Shown: in pieces, positions 34,162-36,469 of the stretch
How the letters are laid out: the number at the start of each line of letters is the position of its first letter
Position numbering within the stretch: position 1 is the first letter of the stretch
Source of the DNA: a virus
DNA: 36,469 nucleotides
IMG/VR virus record: IMGVR_UViG_3300024346_000229
Location: 1-36,469 of that record
Strand: one strand, 5' to 3'
The notes under the pieces: model-generated
The model's input: the letters and a program-made list of their open reading frames with translations, nothing else
Told to the model about the DNA's origin: nothing
Database searches by the model: none
Made by a program: the position numbers and the translations under genes

Positions 34162-34344
34162 TTACTGATTATCCATTGATCTCAAAAAATCTTCGGTTGT
34201 TGTTAATTCATCCCATTTTTCTTTACGTGATTTAAATCGATTTCTTCTTAATTCAAATACGAGTTTTCGAACTTCCGAACCAAATGACATATCATTTGGA
34301 AACATTTTCGAAAGTGTAATTAATGATTCTTCTAATGCTTTCAT
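34162..34344 (-). CDS. Small hypothetical basic protein
   Basis: A 60-residue helical protein (MKALEESLITLSKMFP...) with a Lys/Arg-rich middle (ELRRNRFKSRKEKWDEL). Its ATG overlaps the stop of the 51-residue gene in an ATGA arrangement, showing coupling. DNA or RNA binding is possible from charge only. Confidence 0.65.
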   Translation of the reverse strand: MKALEESLITLSKMFPNDMSFGSEVRKLVFELRRNRFKSRKEKWDELTTTEDFLRSMDNQ

Positions 34345-34496
34345 TTTGGTAGTGTATCTAAAATTTGTTGTAGTTTTTGAATACGGTATTTATCATTTAA
34401 AGTAATTTTAGTTTTTAACTTTAATTCCAATAATTCCTCGTATAATTTTTGTTTGTTTTGATCATTTAATGAGTCTGATGTAGTTTTTGTTGTCAT
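34341..34496 (-). CDS. Small hypothetical protein, first of the early operon
   Basis: A 51-residue ORF (MTTKTTSDSLNDQNKQKLY...), predicted to be helical with a Leu-rich heptad (LYEELLELKLKTK). It is supported by an ATGA stop/start overlap with the next gene and by its place 38 bases after an early-type promoter box. No family recognised. Confidence 0.65.
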   Translation of the reverse strand: MTTKTTSDSLNDQNKQKLYEELLELKLKTKITLNDKYRIQKLQQILDTLPK

Positions 34497-34534
34497 ATAA
34501 GTGCAGAATTTGTATAAGTATTCTTGTAGTTATA

Positions 34535-34566
34535 TAAAGATACGAAAAAAAAATGATATATCCTAA
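34535..34566 (-). promoter_or_regulatory. Early-type promoter of the deformylase/sigma operon
   Basis: TTAG at 34566-34563, 20 bases (including nine T and CG), then TATCTTTA at 34542-34535. It fits TTnG-N20-TAnnTTTA exactly and overlaps the helicase stop codon. Confidence 0.65.
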
Positions 34567-35987
34567 TGTTTTGTAATAGAATGTAATCTTTCTATTTCAT
34601 TTTTTATTTTAATGTTCCATTCTGACCAAGTAAAGTTCTCTAATAACCACTTTCTGTAATAAGGTGGTACGTGTCGTACTTCTTTTGTATTATATTTACC
34701 GAATGTCATGTATACCTTTTCAATATCACCACTTTCAGTTACAATCTTACCCAAATCTGTACCATCTTGTAATTTCAAACCAATTTCGTGCATTGGTAAT
34801 CCGGTAATCTGTTTTGTTCCCTCACCGTATAATTGCCAATCCTCATTTCCATTCGAATCCTTGGTCAACGCGTAATATAATTCTTCTACTCTACCAAAAC
34901 GCTTCACTGAACCTACGAAATCTACCACAAGACAATTTTCTTTAAGTGGGTGAATTCGAGTTCCCCTACCTACGAACTGATACCACCATGAAATTGAATT
35001 TGTTGGTCTACCAGTTATAATACAATCTAATTGTGGGTAGTCAAACCCAATGGTTAAAACATTTACTTGTACCACAACTCGTAAGCGTTGTGATTTAAAT
35101 TCTTCTATAATTTCATTCCTAAGTTTTTTTGGTGTACCACCATGAACCACGGATGCATTTGGTATTTTACCAGCAAGACGAGTTGCCTGTTCAATACTTG
35201 GAACGGCGATAAGTATGGATTTTCTTTCCCACACTTCATTTACTTTTTTGATTATCTGTTGTTCAATATTTTGATTTTCATATGCCTTTTCCATTGATTT
35301 AACAGTATATTCAGAACGTGTGGAATTATAAACTAATTTACCAGTATCGAAATCATATGATTGGTAATTTAATTTACTCCAATACCCAAGTTTAACAATC
35401 TCCTGTATTTGTGCAACATATAAGATGTGATTAAAAAAGTTTCCTTTTTTACTCCAATTGGTTAACATAACTAATTTTGAAATAGTTCCACCATCCGCCC
35501 CCATGTTAGATTGTAGTTTCAGTGGTGTTGCCGTTAAACCCAATACATGTGTTATACCTATACCCTCTACGAACCTACGTAATAGACCCGTTGCCTCTCT
35601 TGGATATCTATCACATTCATCAATAATAACCTTTGTTATACCGTGTTTTTTGAAATCTTGAGCAGCACTAATGATTGAACCAAGTGTAGAATATGTAACA
35701 TCACCAATTTCTTTGATACCCATCGATGCAGAAAAAATATTAGCTGTACCACCAAGATTTACGAACTTATTATAATTTTGTTCTAATAATTCTTTTGTTG
35801 GTTGAATAACAAGTACTTTATCTTGAATTCCCTTTGCAATAAAGGCAATAACAATCGATTTACCGAATGCAGTTGGAGCCACTATAATAGATGGTGCTAT
35901 TTTAGGTGTATTGAAAAATTCAATTCCTATTGTTACTGGATCTATTTGATTCGATCTAAGATTTATATTTTGTACTTTTTCTTCCAT
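34563..35987 (-). CDS. UvsW-like superfamily 2 DNA helicase
   Basis: A 474-residue helicase. Walker A is APTAFGKS (37-44), Walker B IIDECD (near 126), motif III LGLTATP (near 150) and motif VI VGRGTRIHP (near 336), with an intermediate VVQVNVLTIGFDYP. T4 UvsW (503 residues) remodels forks and D-loops during recombination-dependent replication. The C-terminal 100 residues after motif VI are unusual in content (HVPPYYRKWLLENF). It starts 25 bases inside the upstream 76-residue gene, in a different frame. Type III restriction-like helicases share these motifs, but no nuclease is attached. Confidence 0.85.
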   Translation of the reverse strand: MEEKVQNINLRSNQIDPVTIGIEFFNTPKIAPSIIVAPTAFGKSIVIAFIAKGIQDKVLVIQPTKELLEQNYNKFVNLGGTANIFSASMGIKEIGDVTYSTLGSIISAAQDFKKHGITKVIIDECDRYPREATGLLRRFVEGIGITHVLGLTATPLKLQSNMGADGGTISKLVMLTNWSKKGNFFNHILYVAQIQEIVKLGYWSKLNYQSYDFDTGKLVYNSTRSEYTVKSMEKAYENQNIEQQIIKKVNEVWERKSILIAVPSIEQATRLAGKIPNASVVHGGTPKKLRNEIIEEFKSQRLRVVVQVNVLTIGFDYPQLDCIITGRPTNSISWWYQFVGRGTRIHPLKENCLVVDFVGSVKRFGRVEELYYALTKDSNGNEDWQLYGEGTKQITGLPMHEIGLKLQDGTDLGKIVTESGDIEKVYMTFGKYNTKEVRHVPPYYRKWLLENFTWSEWNIKIKNEIERLHSITKH

Positions 35988-36193
35988 TCTGTTTTAAATT
36001 TGCCACCACATCCAATTTGTAAAAATTCTGCAGTTGCAGGTATTCCCAACATTTTTTTCTTTGGATTTATTAAAGATTCAATTAAATCATCTATTGTTTT
36101 ATTTTTAAAAACCTTCATACGAATCTTCGCGTTTGCTCTACTTGTATTTTTAAATACAACTACAAGTTCCACTTTTAGATATACTGATGCCAT
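35963..36193 (-). CDS. Small hypothetical protein upstream of the helicase
   Basis: A 76-residue protein. The ATG at 36193 (MASVYLKVELVV) is chosen over one 17 codons upstream, because a promoter box (36214-36221) lies within that longer ORF. It is basic at the C-terminus (KFKTEWKKKYKI) with a GCGGK segment. It overlaps the helicase start by 25 bases. No family recognised; it is probably co-translated with the helicase. Confidence 0.7.
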   Translation of the reverse strand: MASVYLKVELVVVFKNTSRANAKIRMKVFKNKTIDDLIESLINPKKKMLGIPATAEFLQIGCGGKFKTEWKKKYKI

Positions 36194-36213
36194 AACTTTA
36201 TTGTATATTACTA

Positions 36214-36245
36214 CTAATATACGAAAAAAATTTGGAATAACCAAA
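36214..36245 (-). promoter_or_regulatory. Early-type promoter of the helicase operon
   Basis: TTTG at 36245-36242, 20 bases ending in TTTTTTTCG, then TATATTAG at 36221-36214. It matches the other early-type promoters except for the end of the -7 element. Confidence 0.6.
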
Positions 36246-36268
36246 CTTTTTAAGTATTATTTTTAAAA

Positions 36269-36469
36269 TTAATATGTTTTTGTTGTAAAATCAGTAGGAT
36301 ATGGTGAATTATTACCTGGATTAGATTTATATTTCTGTAATAAAGTGTTAGTACCACCCTTATTATCAATCCAATATTTTTCTGCATTTCTATCACCTAC
36401 CCAACGTTCTGATTTTGACCAATTGAATTCTGGATGAAAATAATATGGTAATCCATTATAGGCATTTCT
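36269..36469 (-). CDS. C-terminal fragment of a hypothetical protein (truncated by the window)
   Basis: An open frame runs from the window edge to a TAA, 66 residues (RNAYNGLPYYFHPEFNWSKSERW...). It is aromatic-rich with W, Y and F clusters and ends in PYPTDFTTKTY. The start is outside the window. The function is not recognised. The stop lies 24 bases before the helicase operon promoter. Confidence 0.65.
   Translation of the reverse strand, partial: RNAYNGLPYYFHPEFNWSKSERWVGDRNAEKYWIDNKGGTNTLLQKYKSNPGNNSPYPTDFTTKTY

Noticed and set aside
36194-36244. Longer start for the 76-residue gene
   Set aside because: The early-type promoter box lies inside that extension, so a transcript would begin after the upstream ATG.
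1-36469. tRNA genes, CRISPR array, integrase or transposon
   Set aside because: Gaps are short and none shows a cloverleaf, spaced repeats or recombinase motifs. All long ORFs have phage-type products.

Overview
The window is part of a tailed-phage genome with a contractile tail (T4-like, myovirus morphology). Its baseplate, replication and late-transcription genes are distant T4 homologues: gp6- and gp25-like wedge proteins, a gp5-like spike, a gp55-like sigma factor, a gp61-like primase, a UvsW-like helicase and a fused gp47/gp46. No integrase, insertion sequence, tRNA, rRNA or CRISPR array is visible. The DNA is strongly A+T-rich (about 30% G+C by eye, not counted). Genes lack clear Shine-Dalgarno sequences, and one promoter set has the form TTnG-N20-TAnnTTTA, close to the Bacteroidota -33/-7 promoter. 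Two tail proteins carry Cys-rich repeats of the kind found in secreted proteins of marine Bacteroidota. I therefore infer a Bacteroidota (flavobacteria-like) host, probably marine; this is inference.

Layout, read along the minus strand (high to low coordinates): (1) 36469-34563, the end of a truncated gene, a small protein and a UvsW-like helicase behind an early-type promoter. (2) 34496-31784, a second early-type operon of small proteins, peptide deformylase, a membrane protein and, last, the gp55-like late sigma factor. (3) A 163-base gap with a promoter-like box, two hairpins and a strong terminator, possibly a small RNA. (4) 31620-13103, the baseplate/tail block: spike, M15 peptidase, gp25, gp6, carbohydrate-binding-like protein, giant tail proteins with LamG-like and Cys-repeat domains, and two paralogous tail proteins. 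(5) 13033-10002, an accessory island: a SegE-like GIY-YIG nuclease, three small unknown proteins behind a thrice-repeated promoter cassette, then a PD-(D/E)XK nuclease next to a Dam-type adenine methylase. (6) 9948-5521, a replication/recombination operon: unknown protein, primase, and SbcD-SbcC in one chain. (7) A lone plus-strand gene for a ribbon-helix-helix protein (5298-5450), too short for ordinary gene calling. (8) A 1739-residue collagen-containing tail fiber (5225-6).

A coherent model is that early genes use the TTnG-N20-TAnnTTTA promoters. The last gene of an early operon makes the late sigma factor. Structural genes then fire from a separate TATTTATA box found about 20 bases before many of their start codons. 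The same box, on the other strand, precedes the ribbon-helix-helix gene. Two kinds of terminator-promoter cassette are duplicated within the window. The most novel items are the candidate phage-borne nuclease/methylase pair with its cassette-driven neighbours, the possible small RNA beside the sigma gene, and the host-like Cys repeats in tail proteins.
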